Positions 51,946 to 60,545 of a stretch of DNA of 64,000 nt are shown piece after piece. Source of the DNA: Mycolicibacterium moriokaense (GTDB taxonomy: Bacteria; Actinomycetota; Actinomycetes; Mycobacteriales; Mycobacteriaceae); the NCBI RefSeq assembly GCF_010726085.1, contig NZ_AP022560.1, positions 5,766,001 through 5,830,000 on the forward strand. The letters run 5' to 3'. The translations under genes and the position numbers were made by a program. The first letter of the stretch is position 1; each line of letters begins with the position of its first letter. The notes under the pieces were generated by a model that was not told where the DNA came from, did no database searches, and was given only the letters and a program-made list of their open reading frames with translations.

Positions 51946-52248
51946 TCAGCGGGCGACGGCCAGCGGCCAGCCCACGGAGGCCAGCCGCGCGGCCACCTGA
52001 TGGATCTCCTCGGGATTCGGTTCCTGGTCGGTGACCGTGTGGATCGCGGCGCGGATCTCCTGTTCGCTGACCGTGTCCGACGAGGCGCCCTTGAGCACGG
52101 CCTGCGCGGCCTTGACGACCTCTTCCTCGGTGAGCGATCGCTTCAGCAGCGCGAGCAACGCGAAATAGTCCTTCGGCGGCACGCCCTCCGGATAGCCCCG
52201 ATGCAACCACCCGAGCACGGTGTCCAGAACGCCCTGATTCGCAGTCAT
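51946..52248 (-). CDS. DUF3349 family protein
   Basis: A 100-residue all-helical protein of the DUF3349 family: VLDTVLGWLHRGYPEGVPPKDY near residues 7-28, ALLKRSLTEEEV, then PEEIHQVAARLASVGWPL. Function unknown; structures of mycobacterial members show helical bundles. ATG 52248 is used; a GTG at 52263 would overlap the preceding stop (GTGA) and cannot be excluded. A second DUF3349 gene lies at 54049 on the other side of pitA. Confidence 0.82.
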   Translation of the reverse strand: MTANQGVLDTVLGWLHRGYPEGVPPKDYFALLALLKRSLTEEEVVKAAQAVLKGASSDTVSEQEIRAAIHTVTDQEPNPEEIHQVAARLASVGWPLAVAR

Positions 52249-52259
52249 GTTGTGCCAGC

Positions 52260-52544
52260 TCACTTCTTGGGCAGGAAGGGGAACAGGTCGATGCCGGTGT
52301 GATGGATGATCGTCGCCCGCGTGATCCAGGCGACCGCGGTCAGGATCACCCAGCCCACGAACACGAACAGCGCGATCCCCGCGAACTTCTTCACCGGATT
52401 GGGCGCGACGGTCGTGCCGTTGGCGTCTGTGCCGCCGGCTCCGCTGGAGAACGCCACCAGGCCGGCCGCGAACACCGCGGGCAATCCTGCGCCGAGGAGC
52501 AGTCCCACCGCGAGCACCTTGAGGATGCTCTCGAAATGCGTCAT
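52260..52544 (-). CDS. Small membrane protein (Rv0544c position)
   Basis: A 94-residue protein with two membrane helices, at about residues 11-32 (LAVGLLLGAGLPAVFAAGLVAF) and 56-78 (FAGIALFVFVGWVILTAVAWI), linked by a Gly/Asn-rich extracytoplasmic loop. ATG 52544 has GGAAC upstream. It sits between pitA and the DUF3349 gene, 22 nt from the pitA stop, in a probable pitA operon. Function unknown; a small partner of the phosphate transporter is possible. Confidence 0.7.
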   Translation of the reverse strand: MTHFESILKVLAVGLLLGAGLPAVFAAGLVAFSSGAGGTDANGTTVAPNPVKKFAGIALFVFVGWVILTAVAWITRATIIHHTGIDLFPFLPKK

Positions 52545-52566
52545 CAATGTTCCTTAGACCGGTTCC

Positions 52567-53820
52567 TCAAACCGCGGCCGGTGTCTTGGGTGGCTTGGCG
52601 GCCTCACGGACTTCCGCGGGCACGACGGAGTTCGTGGCGCTGTCCCATTCGGCGTTGACGTTGGTGCTGTCCACCTTCTGCTGCTGGGCGCGCCACCACA
52701 TGTAGAAGGACAGGCCCACCAGGACGAGGAAGATCAGGCCGTCACCGGCCAGCGCCGAGCCGGTCAACGACTTGACGGCATCGGACAGCCAGTAGGACAG
52801 CGCCCCGACGATTCCCGCGGCGGGCAGCGTGATCAGCCACGCGACGGCCATCCGGCCCGCCACCGCCCAGCGCACCGCGGCACCAGGCTTGCCGACGCCA
52901 CTGCCGAGGATCGATCCCGTCGCGACGTGCGTGGTGGACAGGGCCATGCCTGCGGCGCTCGAGCTCAAAATGATTGCGGCCGAAGATGCCTCGGCGGCGA
53001 AACCCTGCGGCGAGTCGATCTCGACGAGACCCTTGCCCAGCGTGCGGATGACGCGCCAGCCGCCGAGGTAGGTGCCGAGGCCGATGGCGACCGCGCAGCT
53101 GAAGATGATCCAGAACGGCAGGCCCTGTTCCCTCACATCGCCGGACAGATGACCGGTGGTGATGAGCGCGAGCGCGATGACGCCCATCGTCTTCTGGGCA
53201 TCGTTGGTGCCGTGGGAGAGCGCGACGAGCGAGGCGGTCGCGATCTGCCCCCAGCGGAAGCCTTCTCGCCGCCGGCCCTCGGCGATCCTGCGGGTGAGTC
53301 GGTACACCAGCCACGTGCCGCAGCCGGCGACCACGCACGCGATGATCGGCGCGGCGACGGCCGGAATCAACACCTTGCCGGTGACGCCGGACCAGTTGAC
53401 GCCCGCCATGCCGAGGGCGGCCAGGCCCGCGCCGATCAGCCCTCCGAAGAGGGCGTGCGACGAGCTCGACGGGATACCGAACAGCCAGGTGAGCAGGTTC
53501 CAGAGGATGCCGCCGATGAGGCCGGCGAAGATGATCGTCAGACCGGTGGACGCATCGATTTCCGGGATCAGTGCGCCGGTCTTGCCGTCCTGAACCTTCA
53601 GGACAGAGGTGGTGACGGTGACGGCGACTTCGACCGAGAGGAAGGCGCCGACCAGGTTGAGAACTCCTGCCAGCAGAACTGCCGTCCTAGGCTTCAACGC
53701 TCCGGTGGCGATCGACGTGGCCATCGCGTTACCGGTGTCATGGAATCCGTTGGTGAAGTCGAATGCCAGGGCGGTAGCGATCAGCAGCACGAGGATGATC
53801 AGCTCTGCGCTCACGGCCAT
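52567..53820 (-). CDS. pitA: Low-affinity inorganic phosphate transporter PitA
   Basis: A 417-residue PiT-family phosphate permease with about ten membrane helices. Both family repeats are visible: FDFTNGFHDTGNAMATSIATG near residues 20-40 and SHGTNDAQKTMGVIALAL in the middle. Phosphate (as metal phosphate) enters with protons. It matches Rv0545c. The start is ATG 53820, without a clear ribosome site. Phosphate control is suggested by GTTCA direct repeats upstream. Confidence 0.92.
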   Translation of the reverse strand: MAVSAELIILVLLIATALAFDFTNGFHDTGNAMATSIATGALKPRTAVLLAGVLNLVGAFLSVEVAVTVTTSVLKVQDGKTGALIPEIDASTGLTIIFAGLIGGILWNLLTWLFGIPSSSSHALFGGLIGAGLAALGMAGVNWSGVTGKVLIPAVAAPIIACVVAGCGTWLVYRLTRRIAEGRRREGFRWGQIATASLVALSHGTNDAQKTMGVIALALITTGHLSGDVREQGLPFWIIFSCAVAIGLGTYLGGWRVIRTLGKGLVEIDSPQGFAAEASSAAIILSSSAAGMALSTTHVATGSILGSGVGKPGAAVRWAVAGRMAVAWLITLPAAGIVGALSYWLSDAVKSLTGSALAGDGLIFLVLVGLSFYMWWRAQQQKVDSTNVNAEWDSATNSVVPAEVREAAKPPKTPAAV

Positions 53821-53908
53821 ATTCTGCGGCCTGGCGAGGCGTTTTGCCTAACTCATGACCACCTATGAAGGGTGTGTCGAACAGGCACTTCATCTGACCA
53901 GGGCATGT

Positions 53909-53952
53909 GTTCATTCGTTGTTCATCTTCTGGGAAGGAAGTGTTCGCCAACT
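53909..53952. promoter_or_regulatory. Pho-box-like direct repeats upstream of pitA
   Basis: GTTCATTCGTT at 53909-53919 and GTTCATCTTCT at 53920-53930 are adjacent 11-nt units; GTTCGCCAACT at 53942-53952 continues exactly two periods later. Direct GTTC repeats with 11-nt spacing resemble the PHO boxes read by PhoP/RegX3-type OmpR-family regulators in actinobacteria. The cluster lies about 90-130 nt upstream of pitA and about 100 nt upstream of the divergent DUF3349 gene. Confidence 0.45.
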
Positions 53953-54048
53953 GCGACCCCGACCCGCCCTTTGAAGCCGCATTAGCATCGAAGTTCCTAG
54001 GTCTTTGATCACACGCGCGCGACGTTCCGGAGGGAGGCGAAGGGCACA

Positions 54049-54348
54049 GTGACCTTTCTGGCCAAGATCGTCGCGTGGATCACATCCGGCTATCCCGAGG
54101 GGGTGCCGGGCCCGGATCGGGTGCCGCTGTTCGCTCTTCTCAAACGCCGCCTGTCCGACGACGAGGTGAAGGCCGTCGCGCGGGAACTGAAGGATCTCGG
54201 CGACTTCGACAGCGCCGACATCGGCGTGCTGATCACCCAGATCACCGACGAACTTCCCACCCCCGACGACATCGAGCGGGTGCGGCAGCGGTTGGCCGCC
54301 AAGGGCTGGCCGCTCGACGACCCGCGCGACCCGGAGGAGGACGCATAG
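54049..54348 (+). CDS. DUF3349 family protein (Rv0543c position)
   Basis: A 99-residue protein, paralogous to the one at 51946: FLAKIVAWITSGYPEGVPGPD, FALLKRRLSDDEV and VRQRLAAKGWPLDDP. GTG 54049 follows a purine-rich GGAGGGAGGCGAAGGG. It is divergent from pitA and directly precedes menE on the same strand; its last codons carry GGAGGAGG, which may act as the ribosome site for menE. Function unknown. Confidence 0.82.
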   Translation: MTFLAKIVAWITSGYPEGVPGPDRVPLFALLKRRLSDDEVKAVARELKDLGDFDSADIGVLITQITDELPTPDDIERVRQRLAAKGWPLDDPRDPEEDA

Positions 54349-54368
54349 CCGTCCTACGCCCCGTCGCC

Positions 54369-55487
54369 GTGCCGTCCGGAGCTTCGGCGTTGTCGGTGTT
54401 GCCCGTTGTGGAGGATGTGCTCTGCGGGCGCGCGACGGTGTTACCGGTGCCGGTCGGCGACGATCGCGAAACCGCTTTGCTCACAACGTCTTTACGGGCG
54501 GGTTCTGAGATCGACGACGATGTGGCCGTCGTCATATCGACCTCCGGCACGACGGGGACGCCGAAGGGTGCGCTGCTGACGGCCTCGGCGTTGACGGCCA
54601 GCGCCACGGCGACACATGAGCGGCTGGGCGGTCCCGGGCAGTGGCTGCTGGCGTTGCCTGCGCATCACATTGCCGGGTTTCAAGTGTTGGTACGCAGCGT
54701 GATTGCGGGCGTGGTGCCGGTGGCGGTATCCGCCAGCTTCTCGGCGGAGGAACTGGTACCGGCTGTGGCCTCGCTCGGTTCGGGGCGGCGGTACGTGTCG
54801 TTGGTCGCCGCGCAGCTGGACAAGTCGCTGGGCGACCCTGCCGCGTCTGCGGCGTTGGCGTCGATGGATGCGGTGCTGATCGGTGGTGGACCGATGCCTG
54901 CGGGTGTGGCCGAAAGAGCCGCGGCCGCAGGTATACGTGTGGTGCGGACGTACGGCATGAGCGAGACGGCGGGCGGCTGCGTGTACGACGGGGTGCCGCT
55001 CGAGGGTGTGCGGTTGCGGATCGACGATGGCCGGGTGGTCCTGGGCGGTGCGACGCTGGCGAAGGGATACCGCAATCCTGTCGATCCCGATCCGTTTGTG
55101 GAGCCCGGCTGGTTCCGCACGGATGATATTGGCGCCGTTGATGATTCGGGAGTTTTGACGGTTCTCGGCCGGGTGGACGACGCGATCAGCACCGGTGGGT
55201 TGACCGTGTTGCCGCAACTGGTGGAGGCGGCGATGGCGTCGCATGCGGCGGTGGCGGAATGTGTGGTATTCGGTGTCGCCGACGAACGGCTGGGTCAGCG
55301 CGTCGTCGCGGCGATCGTCTTATCGCCTGGGAATACCGCTCCCACGCTCGCTGAGATACGCGAGCACGTCGCAACCACTTTGGACATCACGGCGGCACCA
55401 CGGGAGATCCACGTCGTCGACGAGATTCCGCGCCGCGGCATCGGCAAGGTCGATCGTCGGGCGCTGGCGGCTCGCTTAGGCCCGTAA
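54369..55487 (+). CDS. menE: o-Succinylbenzoate-CoA ligase MenE
   Basis: A 372-residue (from GTG 54369) member of the adenylate-forming family, shorter than FadD enzymes as usual for actinobacterial MenE. STSGTTGTPKGAL is the P-loop, LPAHHIAGFQVL a MenE-like segment, YGMSETAGGC the adenine motif and RTDDIGAVDDSG the hinge; the A10 Lys is in RGIGKVDR. The start is uncertain: GTG 54369 has no ribosome site, whereas family-like sequence (VLRPVAVPSG) extends upstream to an ATA codon at 54345 that overlaps the preceding stop (ATAG) behind GGAGGAGG. Matches Rv0542c. Confidence 0.88.
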   Translation: MPSGASALSVLPVVEDVLCGRATVLPVPVGDDRETALLTTSLRAGSEIDDDVAVVISTSGTTGTPKGALLTASALTASATATHERLGGPGQWLLALPAHHIAGFQVLVRSVIAGVVPVAVSASFSAEELVPAVASLGSGRRYVSLVAAQLDKSLGDPAASAALASMDAVLIGGGPMPAGVAERAAAAGIRVVRTYGMSETAGGCVYDGVPLEGVRLRIDDGRVVLGGATLAKGYRNPVDPDPFVEPGWFRTDDIGAVDDSGVLTVLGRVDDAISTGGLTVLPQLVEAAMASHAAVAECVVFGVADERLGQRVVAAIVLSPGNTAPTLAEIREHVATTLDITAAPREIHVVDEIPRRGIGKVDRRALAARLGP

Positions 55488-55518
55488 CTCGGCGCGCAAT
55501 TCCGCTCTTAGCAGGCTA

Positions 55519-56910
55519 TTACGGTCCGCGTTCGGGGTTTTCGCCTGGCTCTTCTGGTGGGCGGAGGAGTAGTTCGGGACGGTGGTAGTAGTTGATACGG
55601 GTTTGGCCGGTGTCCAGGTCGGGCGGAGGGATCCATTCGACCTCGCCGCGATCATTGATGGTCGTGGTCCAGCCGCCGTCTCCGTCGACGAGGCGATTGT
55701 CGGGCCCGCAGGCTAACGCGAGGTCGTTGACGTTGGTGTTGCCACCGTCGGCCCAGTCGGCTCGGGCGTGGTGCACCTGGCTGCCGTAGGCGGGGACGGG
55801 GCAGCAGGGTTTGGTGCAGCCACCGTCACGGCCGATGAGCATAATCCGCTGCGCGGCGGTGGCCGTGCGCTTGGTGCGGAACAGGTCGAGGGCTTGCCCG
55901 GTGGCACCGTCGAAGACGGCCAACCAATGGTTGGCGTGGCCGGCCAACCGGATCACATCCTGTATCGGTAGCAGGCTGCCGCCGCCGGTGGTGCCAACCC
56001 CGGCCCGGCGTTCGAGGTCTTGCAGGGTGGTGCGGATGATGATCGAGGTCGGGAGCCCATTGTGCTGGCCGAGCTCGCCGGATTCCAGCGCGTTACGACC
56101 GATAGCGATCAGCGCGTCGTGCTGGCGCTGCGCGAGGCTGCGGTGATCGGTGTCGATCTGTTCTTGAGACGGTGTGCCGTTGACACAGGCGCTTTCGTCA
56201 TCGGGGTTACACATCCCCGGGGCGGCCGTCTTGGCGAAGATGGCTTCATAGATCGCCCAGGCCTCCGGCGTTAGGTAGCCCCTGACCGGCACCATCCCGT
56301 CGCGGCCTTGCGGGCCGCACACCAGGGCGCGTCTGCGGGCACGCTCGGTGTCATCGGGTTCGGGGCCGTCTTGATCGAGCAGGAACAGCACCCGCTCAGC
56401 GGCGTTTTTGAGTTCGGTGGGTCCGACGCCTTCGGCCAGCCGCACGAGGTCGGCTTCGATCTGGTCGCGGGTGGTGGTGTCGACGAAACCGGGTAGGCGA
56501 GCCATGGTGTCGCGGATCTTGTCGACGTGCTCACGCGTGATCGATCCGGCTGCTTGGGCGGCTGCGGTGACCGCCAGCACCGGAGCCAACGATTGACCGG
56601 TCAACGCCTGCCGCGGACCCAACACCTCGGCCTCGGCCAGGCGCCGCAACGCCTCGGTCGCCGAGATCCGCCACCGGATGCGCAACACGTCCTTCCATGA
56701 CTTGGCGCCCAACTCCTTCGGTGTGGTCTCGGCCTGCAAGCGCACCAGAACGCGATGCCACTGCGCGGGCAGCTGACACGACAGGTTCTCCAGCTCGTCG
56801 AGGACGGTCAGGAGCTCGCGGTGGGTCAGGGCATCGAGGTCGCAGCCGGCGAGGGTGTCGTGGGCGTCGCGCAGCGCGCTCAGGGCTACCTGCACCGGCG
56901 TCGCCAACAT
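55519..56910 (-). CDS. DUF222-HNH endonuclease (13E12 repeat family)
   Basis: A 463-residue protein of the 13E12 family found in many copies in mycobacteria. The N-terminal DUF222 domain spans about residues 20-330 (LPAQWHRVLVRLQAE, RWRISATEALRRLAEAEVLG) and the C-terminal HNH-like nuclease holds the Cys/His-rich CTKPCCPVPAYGSQVHHA region and WADGGNTNVNDLALAC. ATG 56910 is chosen because TATGTT (56917-56922) sits 6 nt upstream and is part of a LexA box, so the transcript is leaderless and damage-inducible. Its biological role is unknown; some members are associated with mobile DNA. Confidence 0.85.
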   Translation of the reverse strand: MLATPVQVALSALRDAHDTLAGCDLDALTHRELLTVLDELENLSCQLPAQWHRVLVRLQAETTPKELGAKSWKDVLRIRWRISATEALRRLAEAEVLGPRQALTGQSLAPVLAVTAAAQAAGSITREHVDKIRDTMARLPGFVDTTTRDQIEADLVRLAEGVGPTELKNAAERVLFLLDQDGPEPDDTERARRRALVCGPQGRDGMVPVRGYLTPEAWAIYEAIFAKTAAPGMCNPDDESACVNGTPSQEQIDTDHRSLAQRQHDALIAIGRNALESGELGQHNGLPTSIIIRTTLQDLERRAGVGTTGGGSLLPIQDVIRLAGHANHWLAVFDGATGQALDLFRTKRTATAAQRIMLIGRDGGCTKPCCPVPAYGSQVHHARADWADGGNTNVNDLALACGPDNRLVDGDGGWTTTINDRGEVEWIPPPDLDTGQTRINYYHRPELLLRPPEEPGENPERGP

Positions 56911-56913
56911 GAT

Positions 56914-56929
56914 TCGAACATACATTCGA
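56914..56929. promoter_or_regulatory. LexA (SOS) box on the HNH gene promoter
   Basis: On the minus strand the site reads TCGAATGTATGTTCGA, one base from the mycobacterial SOS consensus TCGAAC-N4-GTTCGA. It ends 3 nt before the start codon and contains the -10 hexamer TATGTT, so bound LexA would directly exclude RNA polymerase. Confidence 0.75.
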
Positions 56930-57117
56930 GCTCCGACAAACCACACCCGGAATGTGACCACTGAAACCAAAGTGACACAACGGATTCAAGTGAACGGCGT
57001 AGCCGCCCGCCGAGCGACTCTGTCGCTACGAGGTTGGCACATAGACATATCCCCGGCGGCGCTCACAGGGGTCGGGACAGATGTGTAAGCGATGTCCCGA
57101 AACATGCCCCCGAACAG

Positions 57118-59802
57118 TCAGCTGTTCGCCAGCGCCCGCCTCGCATAGGCACGAACGTCGGCGTCCCCGTCATCCAGTGCCCCGGCCAACGCCTCGCGCG
57201 CGGCATCCTCCGACGCCGCCCACCGCGTGAGGCTCAGCACCGCAGCCTTCCGGACGTCGAGATGCGGATCCGACAGCGCCCGAGACAGTGGCGGCACCGC
57301 GGTCAGCGGTGACGGTGCTCCTGCCAGCGCGCGGGCGGCGCCCTGCCGGATCTGCCACGCCGATGCGGCGAGCGCGCCCTCGACGGTCGTCACGTCCGCG
57401 TCGTCCCAGCCGATCGACCCCATCGCCGTGAGGGCGGCGGCCCGCACCAATGGATCGGGGTCGTCGATCAGCAGACGGATCGCCGAGGCCCCCGTGCCCA
57501 GCGTGCCGAGGCCGTTCGCGACGCTGATCCGCACTTCCCGGTTCACATCGCTGTGCGCGGCGGCGACCCCGGCGGCGTCGTCGACCGAGACCAGCGCGCG
57601 GACGGCCTCGATGCGCACCCGGTGATCCTCGTCGGCGAGCGCGTGCCGGAACTGCGATGCATTCCCAACCCGCCGCGAACTCAGCACGTAGACGGCGGCA
57701 CCCCGAACCACAGGGTCGGCGGACGCCAGGAAGGCTTGTACCGCGACCGGATCCGGCAGCACCTCAACGAGTTCGCGAATCCCATCCGCCGCGACACGAC
57801 GCACCGACGCATGGCCGTCGCTCAACGCCGCGAGGAGAGCAGGCGCGTAGCCGTCGGGTAGATGTTCGGTGAGCACATCGACAGCGGTACGCCGCACTCC
57901 CGCATCAGCATCCTTTAGGAACGGCGTCAGCTGTTCGACCGTCGGTTCGTCGATCGCAAGCACAGCGGCGATGCGTGGTGACGGCGGTGGTGCAGCCGCA
58001 CCGTCGCGCACCCGGGACACCTCCGACGCGGGGGCCTGTCCGCCGACCAGCTCGGGCTGACGCACGACGATGGGTTCTGTTTCGCCGCTGGGTAATTCGT
58101 CGAGGCCCGGCACCGGAACGAAGTACGGTGCGACGGGTCGCTTGAGGAACTCGATGTCACCGTCGGCCGTCTTGCGCAGGTTGAGGTGGTAGCGCCACTC
58201 GACATCGTCGCGGTCCGGGGTGTCACTGCGGTCGTGGTAGAGCCCCCAGCGCGACTCCGTGCGGGTGAGCGACGAGCGCGCGGCCATTTCCGCGCAATCG
58301 CGGATGAACGACACCTCGACCGCCCGCATCAATTCGTGCGGGGTCCGAGCACCGATACCCGCGACCTCATCGCGCATCCGATCAAAGGTCTGCACAGCGA
58401 TCGACAGCTTGGCGGCCGTCTTGGGCGGGGCGACATAGTCGTTGACGAAACGGCGCAGCTTGTACTCCACCTGTGGCTGCGGCGGGCCGTCGGTATTACG
58501 CAGGGGCCGGTAGATCAGTTCGTGCGCGGCCGCGATCTGGTCGTCCGGAAGCTGTTGCGGCGCAGCGACGTCAGGCAGCGTGGATGCCGCGTGACTGCCC
58601 GCCAGATCGCCGTAGACGAACGCGCCGATCATGTAGTTGTGCGGTACACATGCGAGATCGCCTGCTGCGTACAGGCCGGGGACGGTGGTGCGCGCATTGT
58701 CGTCGACCCAGACACCGGAAGCGGAATGCCCGCTGCACAAGCCGATTTCGGAGATGTGCATCTCGATGTCGTGGGTGCGGTAGTCGTGGCCGCGATTGGC
58801 GTGGAACGTACCGCGGGTCGGCCGCTCGGTGGTGTGCAGGATCCCCTCGAGCGTGCTCAACGTCTCATCGGGTAGGTGGCTGACCTTGAGGTAGATCGGT
58901 CCGCGCGCCGACTCGATCTCCTTCTTGACCTCCGACATCATCTGTCCCGACCAATAGTCGGAGTCGACGAACCGCTCCCCCTTGGCGTTGACCTGATAAC
59001 CGCCGAACGGATTCGCGACGTACGCGCAGGCGGGCCCGTTGTAGTCCTTGATCAGCGGATTGATCTGGAAGCACTCGATTCCCGAGAGTTCGGCGCCCGC
59101 GTGGAACGCCATCGAGTAGCCGTCACCCGCATTGGTCGGATTCTCGTACGTGCCATACAGATAGCCCGACGCCGGCAACCCAAGCCGTCCGCAGGGACCC
59201 GTCGCGAGAATGACGGCCTTCGCCCCGACGACCACGAATTCGCCGGTGCGGCTGTTCAATGCCGCGGCGCCGACCGCGCGTCCGTCGGAGGTCAACACCC
59301 GAACGGGAACCAGGCGGTTCTCGATGCGGATCTTCTCGCGCATCGAACGCTGCCTGAGCACCCGGTAGAGCGCCTTCTTGACGTCCTTGCCCTCGGGCAT
59401 CGGCAACACGTACGAGCCGGAGCGATGCACGCGGCGCACGGCGTACTCGCCATGCTCGTCCTTCTCGAACTTCACGCCGTAGCGCTCCAGCCGTTGCACC
59501 ATGGCGAACCCGCGGGTCGCGGTCTGATAGATGGTGCGCTGGTTGACGATTCCATCGTTGGCGCGGGTGATCTCGGCGACGTAGTCCTCGGGTGTGGCCT
59601 TGCCCGGGATGACCGCGTTGTTGACGCCGTCCATACCCATGGCAAGCGCACCAGAGTGGCGCACGTGCGCCTTCTCCAGCAGCAGGACCTGTGCGCCGTG
59701 CTCTGCGGCGGTGAGCGCGGCCATCGTTCCTGCCGTGCCGCCACCGATGACCAGGACGTCGCAGTCGAGGCGGACGGCGTCGTCGAGTGCGGGTACTTCC
59801 AC
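57118..59802 (-). CDS. AprA/fumarate reductase-type flavoprotein with C-terminal HEAT repeats
   Basis: An 894-residue fusion. Residues 1-590 are an FAD-dependent fumarate reductase / adenylylsulfate reductase alpha-type flavoprotein: VIGGGTAGTMAA near 18-29 binds FAD, VRHSGALAMGMDGVNN follows, LATGPCGRLG is the second contact and GLYAAGDLACVPHN the FAD-closing segment. About residues 615-894 form roughly nine HEAT repeats (VRRTAVDVL, VRRVAADGI, VRIEAVRAL, VRISVANGL, VRKAAVLSL, VRAYARRAL). GTG 59802 overlaps the ATPase stop by one base (TAGTG). It ends the GntR operon and should oxidise or reduce the imported substrate with the ferredoxin. I know no characterised member with this fusion. Confidence 0.82.
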   Translation of the reverse strand: MEVPALDDAVRLDCDVLVIGGGTAGTMAALTAAEHGAQVLLLEKAHVRHSGALAMGMDGVNNAVIPGKATPEDYVAEITRANDGIVNQRTIYQTATRGFAMVQRLERYGVKFEKDEHGEYAVRRVHRSGSYVLPMPEGKDVKKALYRVLRQRSMREKIRIENRLVPVRVLTSDGRAVGAAALNSRTGEFVVVGAKAVILATGPCGRLGLPASGYLYGTYENPTNAGDGYSMAFHAGAELSGIECFQINPLIKDYNGPACAYVANPFGGYQVNAKGERFVDSDYWSGQMMSEVKKEIESARGPIYLKVSHLPDETLSTLEGILHTTERPTRGTFHANRGHDYRTHDIEMHISEIGLCSGHSASGVWVDDNARTTVPGLYAAGDLACVPHNYMIGAFVYGDLAGSHAASTLPDVAAPQQLPDDQIAAAHELIYRPLRNTDGPPQPQVEYKLRRFVNDYVAPPKTAAKLSIAVQTFDRMRDEVAGIGARTPHELMRAVEVSFIRDCAEMAARSSLTRTESRWGLYHDRSDTPDRDDVEWRYHLNLRKTADGDIEFLKRPVAPYFVPVPGLDELPSGETEPIVVRQPELVGGQAPASEVSRVRDGAAAPPPSPRIAAVLAIDEPTVEQLTPFLKDADAGVRRTAVDVLTEHLPDGYAPALLAALSDGHASVRRVAADGIRELVEVLPDPVAVQAFLASADPVVRGAAVYVLSSRRVGNASQFRHALADEDHRVRIEAVRALVSVDDAAGVAAAHSDVNREVRISVANGLGTLGTGASAIRLLIDDPDPLVRAAALTAMGSIGWDDADVTTVEGALAASAWQIRQGAARALAGAPSPLTAVPPLSRALSDPHLDVRKAAVLSLTRWAASEDAAREALAGALDDGDADVRAYARRALANS

Positions 59803-60545
59803 TAGCTGACCAACTCCGAATGATCGAGGGCGGCAATCACTTCAGCCCGCAGCGCGGTGCGGGCGACGGTGGTGTCGCGGGGTGCGGGCACATCGAGCAG
59901 GGCACGCAGCGGCTGTCCCGCACGGCCGAGCACGGCGATGCGATCGCCGATGAGCAGAGCCTCGTCGACGTCGTGGGTGACGAAGACAACTGTCGTCGGG
60001 TGTGCACGCCAGGTGTCGATGAGTAGACGCTGCATGGTGGCGCGAGTCTGTGTGTCGAGGGCGCCGAACGGCTCATCCATCATGACCGCTCGCGGCGCAC
60101 CGGCCAGGCCGCGGGCGAGCTGCACGCGTTGGCGCATACCGCCGGACAAACTCTTTGGCAGATACTTCTCGAAGCCGGTCAGGCCGACGTCGGCGATCCA
60201 GCGCAGCGCCTCCTCACGACGGCCCTGACGCGGCCTGCCTGCCAGTTCAAGCGCGAGCTCGACGTTGGATTGCACTGTGCGCCACGGCAACAGCGCGTTG
60301 TCCTGGAACACCATCGCCCGGTCGCGCGAGGTGGTGGTGACCCTGACACCGTCGCCAAGCACCTCTCCCCTGTCCGGCGCCAGCAGGCCGGCGAGTGCAC
60401 GCAGCACGGTCGACTTGCCACAGCCCGACGGTCCGGTCAGCACCAGGATCTCGCCCGGGGCGACGTCGAGGTCCAGTCCGTCCACGACGGCCGCACCGCC
60501 GTAGCTGAGCACGGTGTCGCGCAGCGTCAACGACATTCCCGTCAT
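59802..60545 (-). CDS. ABC transporter ATP-binding protein (SsuB/TauB/NrtD type)
   Basis: A 247-residue ATPase. Walker A is GPSGCGKST near residues 38-46, the Q-loop is VFQDNALLPW, the signature LSGGMRQRVQLA, Walker B AVMMDEPFGALD and the H-loop VFVTHDVDEAL. The Q-loop DNALLPW and GALD context are those of nitrate/sulfonate/taurine importers. ATG overlaps the permease stop (ATGA at 60542-60545). It energises uptake through the permease in the same operon. Confidence 0.9.
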   Translation of the reverse strand: MTGMSLTLRDTVLSYGGAAVVDGLDLDVAPGEILVLTGPSGCGKSTVLRALAGLLAPDRGEVLGDGVRVTTTSRDRAMVFQDNALLPWRTVQSNVELALELAGRPRQGRREEALRWIADVGLTGFEKYLPKSLSGGMRQRVQLARGLAGAPRAVMMDEPFGALDTQTRATMQRLLIDTWRAHPTTVVFVTHDVDEALLIGDRIAVLGRAGQPLRALLDVPAPRDTTVARTALRAEVIAALDHSELVS

